64,000 nt of DNA from an uncultured Dorea sp. (GTDB lineage: Bacteria; Bacillota; Clostridia; Lachnospirales; Lachnospiraceae). The notes under the pieces are model-generated. The model did no database searches. It had not been told where the DNA came from and saw only the letters and a program-made list of their open reading frames with translations. Positions within the stretch are counted from its first letter, which is position 1. The number at the start of each line of letters is the position of its first letter. Below, in pieces: positions 43,999 to 53,271 of the stretch. The position numbers were made by a program, and so were the translations under genes. Location: positions 1-64,000 of the forward strand of contig CAJTZE010000013.1 in the NCBI GenBank assembly GCA_910584265.1, written 5' to 3'.

Positions 43999-45960
43999 TC
44001 ATCTATTTTTCTCTTTGATCTGTCCGGTGCGGTATGCCTCTATCAGTTCCTTTAACTCAGCAATACGCTCCTGCATCCGTTTTCCGTTATCTGTATCTGC
44101 TACAAGCTGGCGTTTTAAATACTGCTGTACTACCACTCTTCTGGACACAATATCTGTCTCCTCTAATATTGCTGACTTTGCAGATTCCAGCGGTTCATGG
44201 GAAGTCAAAGTCAGTCCGTATGAATTATAGATCAGTGTATAGCCCGCAATCCCTGTCGTCTTATGATAAGGCTCCGAGAAACCTCCGTCAATGATCAGCA
44301 CCTTCCCGCCGCATTTTACAGGATTTTCTCCCTCGCTGTGATGGACAGGCACATGGCCATTGATGATATGTGCATATTCTCCAGAAAGCCCGAATTCACT
44401 CAGTACAAGCTCCGCAGTCTCCGGCTTCTCCAGACGGTCGTAATATGCATTTTTCTGCTCCTTTCTTGCAGGCTTTTCCTTGATGAAATATCCTTCAAAG
44501 GTGGCCATCTTATTCCGGCCAAACAGCGGAGAACCCGGTGCACACCATAAGAACCAGAGGATATCCCGTCCCTTCTTCTGCTCCTCCCGGTTTAAATCAA
44601 AGAATCCCCGGCGCACATATTTTTCCAGAACATCATATAACTCCCTGCCCTGATATTCCCCGCCGTATATCTTCACCTTCTGCAGGCTTCCATCCGCATT
44701 CATCGGCATACATGCATGGAATAAAAGATTGCCGTTAAATATCTTATACAGACTTCCCTGCTTCAGCAGAAAGTCCACATGCTTCTGAAGCTTTTCACTA
44801 TTCCTGAACGCCCACACAAGCTTATCAATTACCTCCTGCTCTCTTTCTGTCAGGTCATAAGGGTGCTCCCTGTCAATCGTAGGGAAGGTACAGTCCACAA
44901 GAGGATAAACCCCGCCGTCCACCTCAATCTGTTTATTTATATAATCAATTTTATGAAGAAGCTTTCTGTCCTCCATAGCAAATTCCGGATGCTCGTCTAT
45001 GAGTTTCCCCTCTAGTTTAAACTGTATTACTGCAACTGCCTTATGCATCTTCCTTTCCAGAAGAACCGAAGGACTCTCCTCCGGCGCCGGCTTTGCCCTG
45101 GAATAAAAGGACTTTGGTATCATATCATCCTTGTAGCTTTCCATAGCAAATGCCGCAAGCGGCATCATATTAATCCCATATCCATCCTCCAGCACATCCA
45201 TATTACTATAGCGCAGGCAGATCCGGATCACTGCCGCAACACATGCCGGCTGCCCTGCCGCGGCTCCCATCCAGAGAATATCATGATTCCCCCACTGAAT
45301 ATCCAGCGTATGATAATCCATCAGACGATCCATGATCAGATGCGGGTAGGATCCCCTGTCAAAAATGTCCCCCACGATATGCAGGCGGTCCACAACCATA
45401 CGCTGGATCAGCTCGCACATAGTAATGATAAAGTTCTCTGCACTGCCAATTTCAATAATGGTCTGGATTATAGCCTCATAGTACTGCCCTTTATCCAGAA
45501 CCTCTGATTTCTCCGTGATCAATTCTTCAATTACATAGCTGTAATCCTTCGGCAGCGCCTTACGCACCTTAGACCGGGTATATTTGGAAGAAACCGTCTT
45601 GCAGATCTCAATCAGACGGTACAGCGTCACCCGGTACCAGTCGTCTGTATCCAGCCCGTCCTTCTTAATCTGCTCCAGCTTCTCCTTGGGATAATAAATC
45701 AGCGTTGCAACCGCCCGCTTCTCCGCCATCTCCAAGGTATGGCCGAATACATCGTCAATCTTCTTGCGCACCGCACCGGAGCCGTTTTTCAGCACATGGG
45801 AAAATGCCTCATATTCCCCATGGATATCTGACATAAAATGCTCTGTTCCCTTCGGAAGGTTGATAATTGACTGCATATTGATAATCTCCGTAGCCGCTTT
45901 ACCAATTGTCGGATACAGCTCTGCCAGATACTCCAGATAATTTTTTTCCTTTTTTTCCAT
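43999..45960 (-). CDS. fbp: Fructose-1,6-bisphosphatase, class III
   Basis: The gluconeogenic phosphatase of Firmicutes. The start at 45960 follows GGGAGG and gives 653 residues. The metallophosphatase motifs are HFMSDIHGEYEAF, VGDIFDRGSYPH, IQWGNHDILWMG and a late INGHVPVHHSEGENP. It is unrelated to class I enzymes and is normally activated by phosphoenolpyruvate. It is monocistronic. Confidence 0.96.
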   Translation of the reverse strand: MEKKEKNYLEYLAELYPTIGKAATEIINMQSIINLPKGTEHFMSDIHGEYEAFSHVLKNGSGAVRKKIDDVFGHTLEMAEKRAVATLIYYPKEKLEQIKKDGLDTDDWYRVTLYRLIEICKTVSSKYTRSKVRKALPKDYSYVIEELITEKSEVLDKGQYYEAIIQTIIEIGSAENFIITMCELIQRMVVDRLHIVGDIFDRGSYPHLIMDRLMDYHTLDIQWGNHDILWMGAAAGQPACVAAVIRICLRYSNMDVLEDGYGINMMPLAAFAMESYKDDMIPKSFYSRAKPAPEESPSVLLERKMHKAVAVIQFKLEGKLIDEHPEFAMEDRKLLHKIDYINKQIEVDGGVYPLVDCTFPTIDREHPYDLTEREQEVIDKLVWAFRNSEKLQKHVDFLLKQGSLYKIFNGNLLFHACMPMNADGSLQKVKIYGGEYQGRELYDVLEKYVRRGFFDLNREEQKKGRDILWFLWCAPGSPLFGRNKMATFEGYFIKEKPARKEQKNAYYDRLEKPETAELVLSEFGLSGEYAHIINGHVPVHHSEGENPVKCGGKVLIIDGGFSEPYHKTTGIAGYTLIYNSYGLTLTSHEPLESAKSAILEETDIVSRRVVVQQYLKRQLVADTDNGKRMQERIAELKELIEAYRTGQIKEKNR

Positions 45961-46054
45961 AAATTTCCTCCCAATATCATACAAAATCCTTCCATTCTTT
46001 ACTCCCACTTTACCATTATCCATTCCATAAGTCCATCTTTTTCCCCTGTCATGA

Positions 46055-46083
46055 TTGAATTTTATACATCATTGTGGTATATT
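46055..46083 (+). promoter_or_regulatory. Promoter of the hydrolase/ATP-grasp cluster
   Basis: A -35 TTGAAT (46055-46060), a 17-base spacer and -10 TATATT (46078-46083), followed by a 30-base leader with AAGGAGGGA before the ATG at 46120. Confidence 0.65.
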
Positions 46084-46119
46084 TTTTCAGTAAGCATTTG
46101 AAACAAGGAGGGATAGCTC

Positions 46120-46887
46120 ATGGTAAAGAAGTGGAATGTTACCATACCCAGGCTTACAGGACGCGAAAAAAGACGCGCCTACATCTATCTCCCAAATTCC
46201 TACCGCTATCATGCAGAAAGGCGTTATCCGGTTCTGTATATGTTCGACGGGCACAATGTATTCTTTGATGAGGATGCCACCTACGGCAAATGCTGGGGGA
46301 TGAAGGAATACATGGATTATACCAGAACCCAGATGATCATTGCGACAGTGGAATGCAATCACAGCCCGGATCACGGCCGGTTAAAGGAGTATTCCCCATT
46401 TGATTTTTCCGACCCGCAGTTCGGCAGCATCACAGGGAAGGGAAAGCTGACTATGGACTGGATGGTCAATGAACTGAAGCCCTATATTGACTGCAGCTAC
46501 CGCACACTTCCTGACAGAAAGCATACCTTTATTGCCGGAAGCTCCATGGGCGGGCTGATGAGCCTTTATGCACTGTTTGCATATAACCGCGTTTTTTCCA
46601 GAGCGGCGGCGCTTTCTCCTTCACTCTGGACGAATCCGGAGAAAATCGGGCACATGATCCAGACCCAATCTATCCGTAAGGGTACGGTCCTTTATATGGA
46701 TTACGGCTCAAACGAAATAGCTAATCATGACAACATGATAGAGGAATACAGCAGAATATGCGGACTCCTGCTTGAGAGAAAGGTGCATCTGACCAGCCGT
46801 ATCGTACCAAACGGCAGCCACTGCGAGGCAAGCTGGGAACAGCAGATTCCATTTTTTATAAATACATTGCTGTATGAGATGAATTAG
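46120..46887 (+). CDS. Alpha/beta hydrolase (esterase D / enterochelin-esterase-like)
   Basis: A 255-residue cytoplasmic hydrolase. The beginning RAYIYLPNSYRYHAERRYPVLYMFDGHNVFFDE is typical of the esterase D family, the nucleophile elbow is GSSMGGLMS, and the histidine NGSHCEASWE lies near the end. There is no signal peptide. It is the first of three plus-strand genes that end in an ATP-grasp enzyme. It could cleave esters or amides of the product or precursor of that ligase; this is inference. Confidence 0.88.
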   Translation: MVKKWNVTIPRLTGREKRRAYIYLPNSYRYHAERRYPVLYMFDGHNVFFDEDATYGKCWGMKEYMDYTRTQMIIATVECNHSPDHGRLKEYSPFDFSDPQFGSITGKGKLTMDWMVNELKPYIDCSYRTLPDRKHTFIAGSSMGGLMSLYALFAYNRVFSRAAALSPSLWTNPEKIGHMIQTQSIRKGTVLYMDYGSNEIANHDNMIEEYSRICGLLLERKVHLTSRIVPNGSHCEASWEQQIPFFINTLLYEMN

Positions 46888-47004
46888 TGTACTGACATTT
46901 CCGGCGGATGCCTGGACACGGATATGTCCGTGCACTAGCTTTAAGCACTTATTGCTTTAACACGTTACAATAACATATTTTCAGAAAGGATACTACAAGC
47001 TATT

Positions 47005-47763
47005 ATGGAAACAAAGTATATGAAAAATTACAGCCCTGCCTTAAACAAGGACATGGAGTGCAAGGTTTACGGACATGCTGGAAGACCCGTTATCTTTATC
47101 CCCTGCCAGGACGGACGTTTTTTTGATTTTGAGAATTTCAAAATGACGGATGTATGGAGTCCGTGGATCGACTCCGGAAAGGTAATGGTCTTTTCTATTG
47201 ATACCATCGATGCTGAAACCTGGTCTAACAAAACCGGCGACCCCCGCTGGCGCAGTGAACGTTTTGAGGACTGGATCACCTATATTACTGACGAGCTGGT
47301 GCCAATGATCCAGTCTATAGCAAGAGAACGCAATGGATGGGAAGGAAATCCCGGCATTCTTACCTTTGGATGCAGTCTGGGCGCGGCTCATGCGGCCAAC
47401 CTGTTCTTCCGCCGTCCGGACCTGTTCGACGGAACACTTGCCTTAAGCGGTATCTATACAGCAGACTACGGCTTTGACGGATATATGGACGGTCTTGTTT
47501 ATAACAACTCGCCTATCCACTATCTGGCAAATATGCCGGAAGACCACCCTTATATCGAGATGTACAACCAGCGCAGAGGCATTATCTGCGTGGGACAGGG
47601 ATCCTGGGAAATCCCCCAGTCCACCTTCCAGCTTAAGGGAATTCTCGAAAGCAAGGGGATCCATGTATGGGTAGATATCTGGGGATACGATGTCGCCCAT
47701 GACTGGGATTGGTGGTACAAACAGGTAACCTATTTTGTCCCATATCTGCTGGGCGAAAAATAA
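47005..47763 (+). CDS. Second alpha/beta hydrolase (esterase-like)
   Basis: A 252-residue hydrolase not closely alike to its neighbour. The nucleophile elbow is TFGCSLGAAHAANLFFRRPDLFDG, and a late D/H set appears in YDVAHDWDWWYKQ. RPVIFIPCQDGRFFDFENF in the first third resembles esterases annotated as YbbA- or PHB-depolymerase-like. It starts after AGAAAGGATACTACAAGC and is followed after 44 bases by the ATP-grasp gene. Two different hydrolases next to one ligase suggest a shared pathway. Confidence 0.85.
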   Translation: METKYMKNYSPALNKDMECKVYGHAGRPVIFIPCQDGRFFDFENFKMTDVWSPWIDSGKVMVFSIDTIDAETWSNKTGDPRWRSERFEDWITYITDELVPMIQSIARERNGWEGNPGILTFGCSLGAAHAANLFFRRPDLFDGTLALSGIYTADYGFDGYMDGLVYNNSPIHYLANMPEDHPYIEMYNQRRGIICVGQGSWEIPQSTFQLKGILESKGIHVWVDIWGYDVAHDWDWWYKQVTYFVPYLLGEK

Positions 47764-47807
47764 CAGCGTCATTTATTTTTACACACAATAATACAAAGGA
47801 GAGTATC

Positions 47808-49100
47808 ATGAAAAACTTTATCTTTATTTCCCCGAACTTTCCAACCAACTACTGGATGTTCTGTAAAGAGCTGAAAAATAATGGACTCAATGTTCTGGGA
47901 ATCGGCGACCAGCCCTACGACGAACTCAGCTATGAATTAAAAGACAGCCTGAATGAATACTACAAGGTAGACAGTCTGGAAAACTATGACAGCGTGTACC
48001 GTGCTACAGCTTTCTTTATCCACAAATATGGGCGTATAGACTGGCTGGAGTCCAATAACGAATACTGGCTGGAACAGAATGCAAAGCTCCGCAGTGATTT
48101 CAACATAAAGAGCGGGTTCCAGATTGAGGATATCCCGCGTATCAAGTTCAAATCCAAGATGAAGGAATATTATAAGAAAGCAGGCATCCCGGCCGCGCGT
48201 TACCATCTGGCGGACACACTTAAGAATTCCAAAGCATTTGCAAAGGAGGTCGGCTACCCGATTATCGCAAAACCGGACAACGGCGTAGGTGCCGCTGATA
48301 CCCACCGCATCAGCAGCGATAAGGAGCTTAATGACTTCTTTGAAACAAAGATGCCTGGTGTAACCTATATTCTGGAGGAGTACATCGATGCGGCTGTCAA
48401 CTCCTATGATGCCATCATTGATTCCAACGGCGAGCCGATTTTTGAGACCGGCAATGTGACGCCGAATTCTATTATGGATATTGTAAATACTGCCGATAAT
48501 TCCATTTACTATATCGTAAAGGATCTGCCGGAAGATACCAGAAAAGCAGGACGTGCCGCCGTAAAAAGCTTCGGCGTCAAGAGCCGTTTCATTCATTTTG
48601 AATTTTTCCGTCTCTTAAGCGACCATAAAGGCATGGGAAAAAAAGGCGACATCACAGCACTTGAGGTCAATATGCGTCCCTGTGGCGGCTTTACGCCGGA
48701 TATGATCAATTTCGGCCACAGCACCAATGTATACAAGATTTGGGCAGATATGATCGCCTTTGATAAATCCACCGTGGAAAGCGGAGCTGACAAATTCTGC
48801 GCCTATGCGGGACTCCGTGACGGCAAGAATTTTGTTATGAGCCATGAGGATATTATGGAAAAATACGGCGAAAATATGAGGATGGTAGAGCGGATTCCGG
48901 ATGCCTTGTCCGGTGCCATGGGCAACCAGATGTATGTAGCTGTCTTTGATACAGAAAAGGAAATGAACAGCTTCTACGACCATGTACTGGAATACAAGAA
49001 ACCGGCAGGACCGAAAAAATCGGCAAAGCCTGTGAAAAGGGCTATAAAAAAGCCCGCAAAAAGAACTGCAAAAAAATCCGCAGCAAAAAGGGCTGTCTAA
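47808..49100 (+). CDS. ATP-grasp protein with histone-like lysine/alanine tail
   Basis: A 430-residue carboxylate-amine ligase-like protein. The start at 47808 follows AAAGGAGAG. Segments typical of ATP-grasp are VGYPIIAKPDNGVGAADTH, YILEEYIDAAVNSYDAII and GDITALEVNMRPCGGFTPD (Mg ligands), after a Rossmann-like pre-ATP domain MKNFIFISPNFPTNYW. The final 30 residues (KKSAKPVKRAIKKPAKRTA and on) are strongly basic, with repeated KKPAK-like units as in histone H1-like proteins. Such a tail might bind nucleic acid or anionic polymers. The substrate is unknown. Confidence 0.87.
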   Translation: MKNFIFISPNFPTNYWMFCKELKNNGLNVLGIGDQPYDELSYELKDSLNEYYKVDSLENYDSVYRATAFFIHKYGRIDWLESNNEYWLEQNAKLRSDFNIKSGFQIEDIPRIKFKSKMKEYYKKAGIPAARYHLADTLKNSKAFAKEVGYPIIAKPDNGVGAADTHRISSDKELNDFFETKMPGVTYILEEYIDAAVNSYDAIIDSNGEPIFETGNVTPNSIMDIVNTADNSIYYIVKDLPEDTRKAGRAAVKSFGVKSRFIHFEFFRLLSDHKGMGKKGDITALEVNMRPCGGFTPDMINFGHSTNVYKIWADMIAFDKSTVESGADKFCAYAGLRDGKNFVMSHEDIMEKYGENMRMVERIPDALSGAMGNQMYVAVFDTEKEMNSFYDHVLEYKKPAGPKKSAKPVKRAIKKPAKRTAKKSAAKRAV

Positions 49101-49221
49101 CTTCCTGTTGCAGCTAAGCAGATAAATAAGAGGGGGCTTAGAGCATACGGCATGCCTTAGTCCCTTTTCTATACCCCTTCCAATGTAAGTGAAGGGATGA
49201 AACTCTCTTCTGCCGTCCATC

Positions 49222-49512
49222 TTACTTTTTACAGCACTTTTTCATATAGATAACGCTTCCGGCCAGCGCCAGCACGGCTACAATAAGATATACAATGAAG
49301 CCTGTCCGGCTGTTAACCTGATGACTGATCCCCGATGCCGCTCCAATAATCAAAAATGCCGCTCCATACCCTCTCTGGGCTTTCTTCATATCATATTCCT
49401 TGCTACGGTCTGGTGCATTTTTATCCTCTAAAAGCGCTTCTCCCTTTCCCAGCAGCATAACAATACCGACAATCAGACATCCTGCTGTCAGTATTAAATC
49501 AATTGTTCCCAT
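49222..49512 (-). CDS. Small membrane protein (DUF3784-like)
   Basis: A 96-residue protein with three hydrophobic helices (IDLILTAGCLIVGIVMLLG, GAAFLIIGAASGI and FIVYLIVAVLALAGSVIYM) and a charged loop EDKNAPDRSKEYDMKKAQRG. The pattern GKG-x-loop-YDMKK echoes the DUF3784 protein at 55430-55783. The start at 49512 is 6 bases after GGAGG; an ATG 6 bases earlier abuts that site. The function is unknown. Confidence 0.7.
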   Translation of the reverse strand: MGTIDLILTAGCLIVGIVMLLGKGEALLEDKNAPDRSKEYDMKKAQRGYGAAFLIIGAASGISHQVNSRTGFIVYLIVAVLALAGSVIYMKKCCKK

Positions 49513-49674
49513 TTTCATCCTCCGTTAATTTTAATATGATTTATAGAAATTATAGCATTCTATCCCCATTTCCGTCTATTGCTTTATCATTTTTTACAAA
49601 AAATTACAGAGTACGCTCTAAAATACTTGCATTTTAGTTTTCACCGGAGTATGATAGAAAAGTATTTTAATACT

Positions 49675-49694
49675 TTATCACGCTGTCGTGATAA
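49675..49694. repeat. 8-bp hairpin in the leader of the cstA operon
   Basis: TTATCACG pairs with CGTGATAA around a 4-base loop CTGT. It lies 16 bases before the start codon at 49711 and directly upstream of the ribosome site GAGGGAG. It could be an operator or a structure controlling translation. Confidence 0.55.
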
Positions 49695-49710
49695 GAGGGA
49701 GACATTATAT

Positions 49711-50235
49711 ATGACAGGACGTAAACTATTAGAGCAGCTGCTTGATTCTTATCAATCCAGTTATGATATAGCGAAGCCCTTTGACATCAATGGGGAGGTC
49801 TATGACGCGTATGCAAGCTTCAATGTAACCAGTGCCAAGTATGTCCTTATAAAAAAGGCAGAGCTATGGCGGGCAGATTGTTTTGAACATACGTTTTTTC
49901 GTTGTGTGGAGCATTTAACCCGTAATGACCTGACTTTATTCCGCAGACATGTCACTGACTTTATAGAGCCGGAATTGGTTCGGAGGGGAAGGAAGAATCC
50001 AGAAAAAAACCACATGTACACCTTCATGACCGGAATCTTTATCTGTGAAAAAGGCATATCAGAGGATGCTAGAAAAGAAATACGAAAATTTAAATTCACC
50101 AGAAACTACCTGTTTAATATCCGCGGCTACAGCGAGGCAAGACTGCTGGTATTTGATCTGGAAAATCATAAGACACTCGGAAATGCCGCGGCGAAAGACC
50201 TGATAAAGGGCTATAACAGGGCTGGAATCTTCTGA
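49711..50235 (+). CDS. Conserved hypothetical protein upstream of cstA
   Basis: A 174-residue soluble protein. The start at 49711 follows GAGGGAGAC. MTGRKLLEQLLDSYQSSYDI, then YDAYASFNVTSAKYVLIKKAELW and HVTDFIEPELVRRG, suggest a mixed alpha/beta fold with no catalytic motif I recognise. I recall similar proteins grouped as DUF8052, but could not verify this. It is placed 48 bases before cstA on the same strand, so a role linked to the transporter is plausible. Confidence 0.65.
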   Translation: MTGRKLLEQLLDSYQSSYDIAKPFDINGEVYDAYASFNVTSAKYVLIKKAELWRADCFEHTFFRCVEHLTRNDLTLFRRHVTDFIEPELVRRGRKNPEKNHMYTFMTGIFICEKGISEDARKEIRKFKFTRNYLFNIRGYSEARLLVFDLENHKTLGNAAAKDLIKGYNRAGIF

Positions 50236-50283
50236 CCTGTTTAGCAATAAAATTATCAAAAGAAGAATGAGGAGGAATGAACT

Positions 50284-52014
50284 ATGAACAGTATTGCAGT
50301 ACTTATTATCGGCATTGCAATCCTTGCCATTGCCTATGTTACATATGGCAGATGGCTCGCAGCCCAGTGGGGCATCGACCCTTCAAGGGAAACACCTTCC
50401 CACACAGAACAGGACGGCGTGGACTATGTTCCTGCCAAGGCTCCGGTTCTGATGGGACACCACTTTTCATCCATCGCAGGAGCGGGACCGATCAATGGAC
50501 CGATCCAGGCAGCGGTATTTGGCTGGGTTCCGGTGCTTTTATGGATCTTAATCGGCGGTATCTTTTTCGGAGCTGTCCATGACTTCGGCGCATTGTTTGC
50601 ATCAATCCGGAACAAAGGACAGTCTATCGGCGAGGTTATCGCCTCCACCATGGGGTCAAAAGCGAAGAAACTATTTATCATCTTTTCTTACCTTACCCTG
50701 ATTCTGGTTGTAGCCGCATTTGCATCCATCGTTGCAAATACATTTATGGCATCCTATGATGAGAGCGGTGCAGTTGACATGGCGGCCAGCGCATCCAACG
50801 CAGCCACTGCCATGATATCTACCATGTTTATTATCATCGCTATTGTATTTGGATTCTTTGTCTACAGAAAGAATATGGGACTTGGAGCCTCCACCATTAT
50901 CGGTGTAGCCGCCATTATCCTGTGTATGGTAATCGGACTGAACTGGCATCCAATTTACTTAAGCAATACCACTTGGATGATCATTGTAGGCATCTACATT
51001 ACAATTGCATCCGTAACCCCGGTTTGGATCCTTCTGCAGCCCCGTGATTACTTAAGCTCCTTCCTGCTTTACTTTATGATGATCGTGGCAGTTGTAGGCA
51101 TCATCGGCGGCGGCATTGCAGGCGGCGCGCAAATGGATATCCCGGCATTTACAGGTTTCAAGGATACACTGGCTCCGACAGGAACCTCTCTTGGCTTCAT
51201 GTTCCCGGCGCTGTTTGTAACCATTGCCTGCGGCGCAATTTCCGGCTTCCACTCACTGGTCGGCTCCGGTACAACGGCAAAGCAGCTGAATAGCGAAAGC
51301 GATGCACGTCCGATTGCCTACGGCGGTATGCTGATTGAATGTGCACTGGCTATCATCTCGCTGTGTGCAGTTGGCTATGTATGGTCTGAATATGCCGCAG
51401 GAGAAACTGTAACTCCTACTGTTGTATTTGCATCCGGTATTTCCAGAATGGTAAGCTCTATTCCGGGGCTTGCAGGAACAGAGCATGTTGCATACTCTCT
51501 TCTGGTACTTACCGTATCCGCATTCTGTCTGACCTCTCTGGATACTGCAACACGTCTTGCACGTTACATGTTCCAGGAGTTCTGGCTTGATCCGGGTGAA
51601 TCCATCGAGAATACAACAGGTTATAAAAAGATTCTGACGAATCCATTGACTGCAACAATTATTACAGTTATTCTGGGCATTGCTCTTGGATTAACCGGAT
51701 ATGCAAATGTATGGCCGCTGTTCGGTGCCGCTAATCAGCTTCTTGCAGCCCTGGGTCTTCTTGCAGTTGCCACATGGCTCGGAAAAGCAGGCAGAAATAA
51801 TAAGATGTTCTACATCCCAATGGCATTTATGCTGGTAGTAACCATCACTTCCCTGTGCTTCACGCTGAAAACTAACTTTGCAGGTATTTCCGCTGGCGGC
51901 GACGGCGTAACATGGTGCGTAATCCGTGCCGTAATCGCGGCCCTTCTGATTGTCCTTGCAGTTATTCTTACTATTGACGGCATTAAAACTATAGCAGGAC
52001 AGAAAAAGAACTAA
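50284..52014 (+). CDS. cstA: CstA family carbon-starvation/pyruvate transporter
   Basis: A large membrane transporter of 576 residues with about 16 hydrophobic helices. Family motifs are HHFSSIAGAGPINGPIQA (near residue 60), GAVHDFGALFASIRNKGQSIGEV and GFHSLVGSGTTAKQL. Homologues in E. coli (CstA, BtsT) import pyruvate and support peptide use under starvation. It is preceded by the conserved gene at 49711 and ends in a bidirectional terminator. Confidence 0.94.
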   Translation: MNSIAVLIIGIAILAIAYVTYGRWLAAQWGIDPSRETPSHTEQDGVDYVPAKAPVLMGHHFSSIAGAGPINGPIQAAVFGWVPVLLWILIGGIFFGAVHDFGALFASIRNKGQSIGEVIASTMGSKAKKLFIIFSYLTLILVVAAFASIVANTFMASYDESGAVDMAASASNAATAMISTMFIIIAIVFGFFVYRKNMGLGASTIIGVAAIILCMVIGLNWHPIYLSNTTWMIIVGIYITIASVTPVWILLQPRDYLSSFLLYFMMIVAVVGIIGGGIAGGAQMDIPAFTGFKDTLAPTGTSLGFMFPALFVTIACGAISGFHSLVGSGTTAKQLNSESDARPIAYGGMLIECALAIISLCAVGYVWSEYAAGETVTPTVVFASGISRMVSSIPGLAGTEHVAYSLLVLTVSAFCLTSLDTATRLARYMFQEFWLDPGESIENTTGYKKILTNPLTATIITVILGIALGLTGYANVWPLFGAANQLLAALGLLAVATWLGKAGRNNKMFYIPMAFMLVVTITSLCFTLKTNFAGISAGGDGVTWCVIRAVIAALLIVLAVILTIDGIKTIAGQKKN

Positions 52015-52020
52015 TCAAAA

Positions 52021-52060
52021 AATGCCTCTGGCTCTATAAAATATATAGACCAGGGGCATT
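52021..52060. terminator. Bidirectional terminator after cstA
   Basis: AATGCCTCTGG (52021-52031) pairs with CCAGGGGCATT (52050-52060, one G-U pair), with an inner TCTATA/TATAGA stem. The plus side is followed by CTTCTTTT and the minus side by TTTTTTGATTAG. Confidence 0.9.
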
Positions 52061-52066
52061 CTTCTT

Positions 52067-53167
52067 TTAATATAGGCAGTATTCCTTCAGCCTCTCTTCA
52101 CCCAAAACCTTCTCTGCCCTCCGGTAGGACAGTTCATTATACAGAAAGAAATCCTCTGTTACCTGAACAACCGGCCAGATCACATTATCCCTTCTTTTCT
52201 TACCTCTTAAATAAAATCTCTGATTCTTTTCGAATTTGTACTTAATGTCCGGAAAAAACTTTTTCCAATGTGGAATCAGGGCTTTCTTTTTCATCTCGTC
52301 AAATGCAGGAACCTGCATCGCTTCCGCAAGGCAGCCCTTCAATGTATCCCAGGCATCCTCATCCCACATCTCTTCCCCGGCCGCGATGCACAACATCTCC
52401 ATAATTTCTTTCGAGCACTGTAAAAACCAGGTCAGATTATCCCTGATAATGTGCAGGGACAGCTCTTCATCCGCTTCATCCTTCTGACAGGCAACATCAA
52501 TCTGATACACGGAAATATCCGGCACGATTCCGGCATTTCCATGGCCGATATGGGGAAGCTCCTTGAAAAATATCCGTTCCTCTTCTGGAATCTCCTCTTT
52601 CCCTGTCTTCTGATTCCATGCTTTCTGAATTACCGCTTTATTCTCCCAGCCCTCTAATCCAGAGTACCCGCAGTGGGCATACGTGTCTGCGTAGGTATGG
52701 AGCGCCATCCCAAGCTGGATCAGGCTCCGCCTGCATTTATTCTTCTTCACAGCCTCCACCGCCTCCGCGGCAATTTCCCTGATCAGCACAGCAGACTCCT
52801 CGCAGGCAGGAACGCAGCGGTAATCCTTTCTGGTAAAATCTCCCTTCTTCTCCAGCACCTCAAAGGGCTGCGCAGGAATAAAATGAAACGGAGCCAGAGA
52901 CGTATGCCGATATTCCTTTCCAAGGGACGCCGCCATATTGATCCCCGTCGGATGAGGCATCAGAAACCATAGATTCCTCGCGGCCTTTTTTGCATAGTGA
53001 TGGTCAAAAAAGAACTGTGGCGGCTTCTGCTCCACACAGACAGGCTCACACAGATTATAATTGTCTACCTGCTGGGAATAATACGCAATCGTCTGGGCAT
53101 CCTTCTCCTGAAAACCTGCATGGCATGCAAGTGTCTTTACAACAAAATAATGATAATTAATATCCAT
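52067..53167 (-). CDS. DUF6765 family protein, zinc phospholipase C-like
   Basis: A 366-residue soluble protein beginning MDINYHYFVVKTLACHAGF. HTYADTYAHCGYSGLEGWEN and HPTGINMAASLGKEYRHTS carry clustered histidines and aspartates, and there is a late HIGHGNAGIVPDIS. These resemble the metal-binding helices of the zinc-dependent phospholipase C fold, and the whole matches what I recall as DUF6765. No secretion signal is seen. The substrate is unknown. Confidence 0.8.
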   Translation of the reverse strand: MDINYHYFVVKTLACHAGFQEKDAQTIAYYSQQVDNYNLCEPVCVEQKPPQFFFDHHYAKKAARNLWFLMPHPTGINMAASLGKEYRHTSLAPFHFIPAQPFEVLEKKGDFTRKDYRCVPACEESAVLIREIAAEAVEAVKKNKCRRSLIQLGMALHTYADTYAHCGYSGLEGWENKAVIQKAWNQKTGKEEIPEEERIFFKELPHIGHGNAGIVPDISVYQIDVACQKDEADEELSLHIIRDNLTWFLQCSKEIMEMLCIAAGEEMWDEDAWDTLKGCLAEAMQVPAFDEMKKKALIPHWKKFFPDIKYKFEKNQRFYLRGKKRRDNVIWPVVQVTEDFFLYNELSYRRAEKVLGEERLKEYCLY

Positions 53168-53271
53168 AATCCTACTCCCTTATCTGCTTATTCCACTGGC
53201 GCTTACCCGCATGCTTTATTATATGTAAAAAGGATTCATCCGTTTATCAATCCCTCCCCTGTCTGGAAATA

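Noticed and set aside
46888..47004. Short CACGGA/TCCGTG hairpin between the two hydrolase genes as a terminator
   Set aside because: The stem is only 6 bp and no T-run follows, so transcription probably continues.
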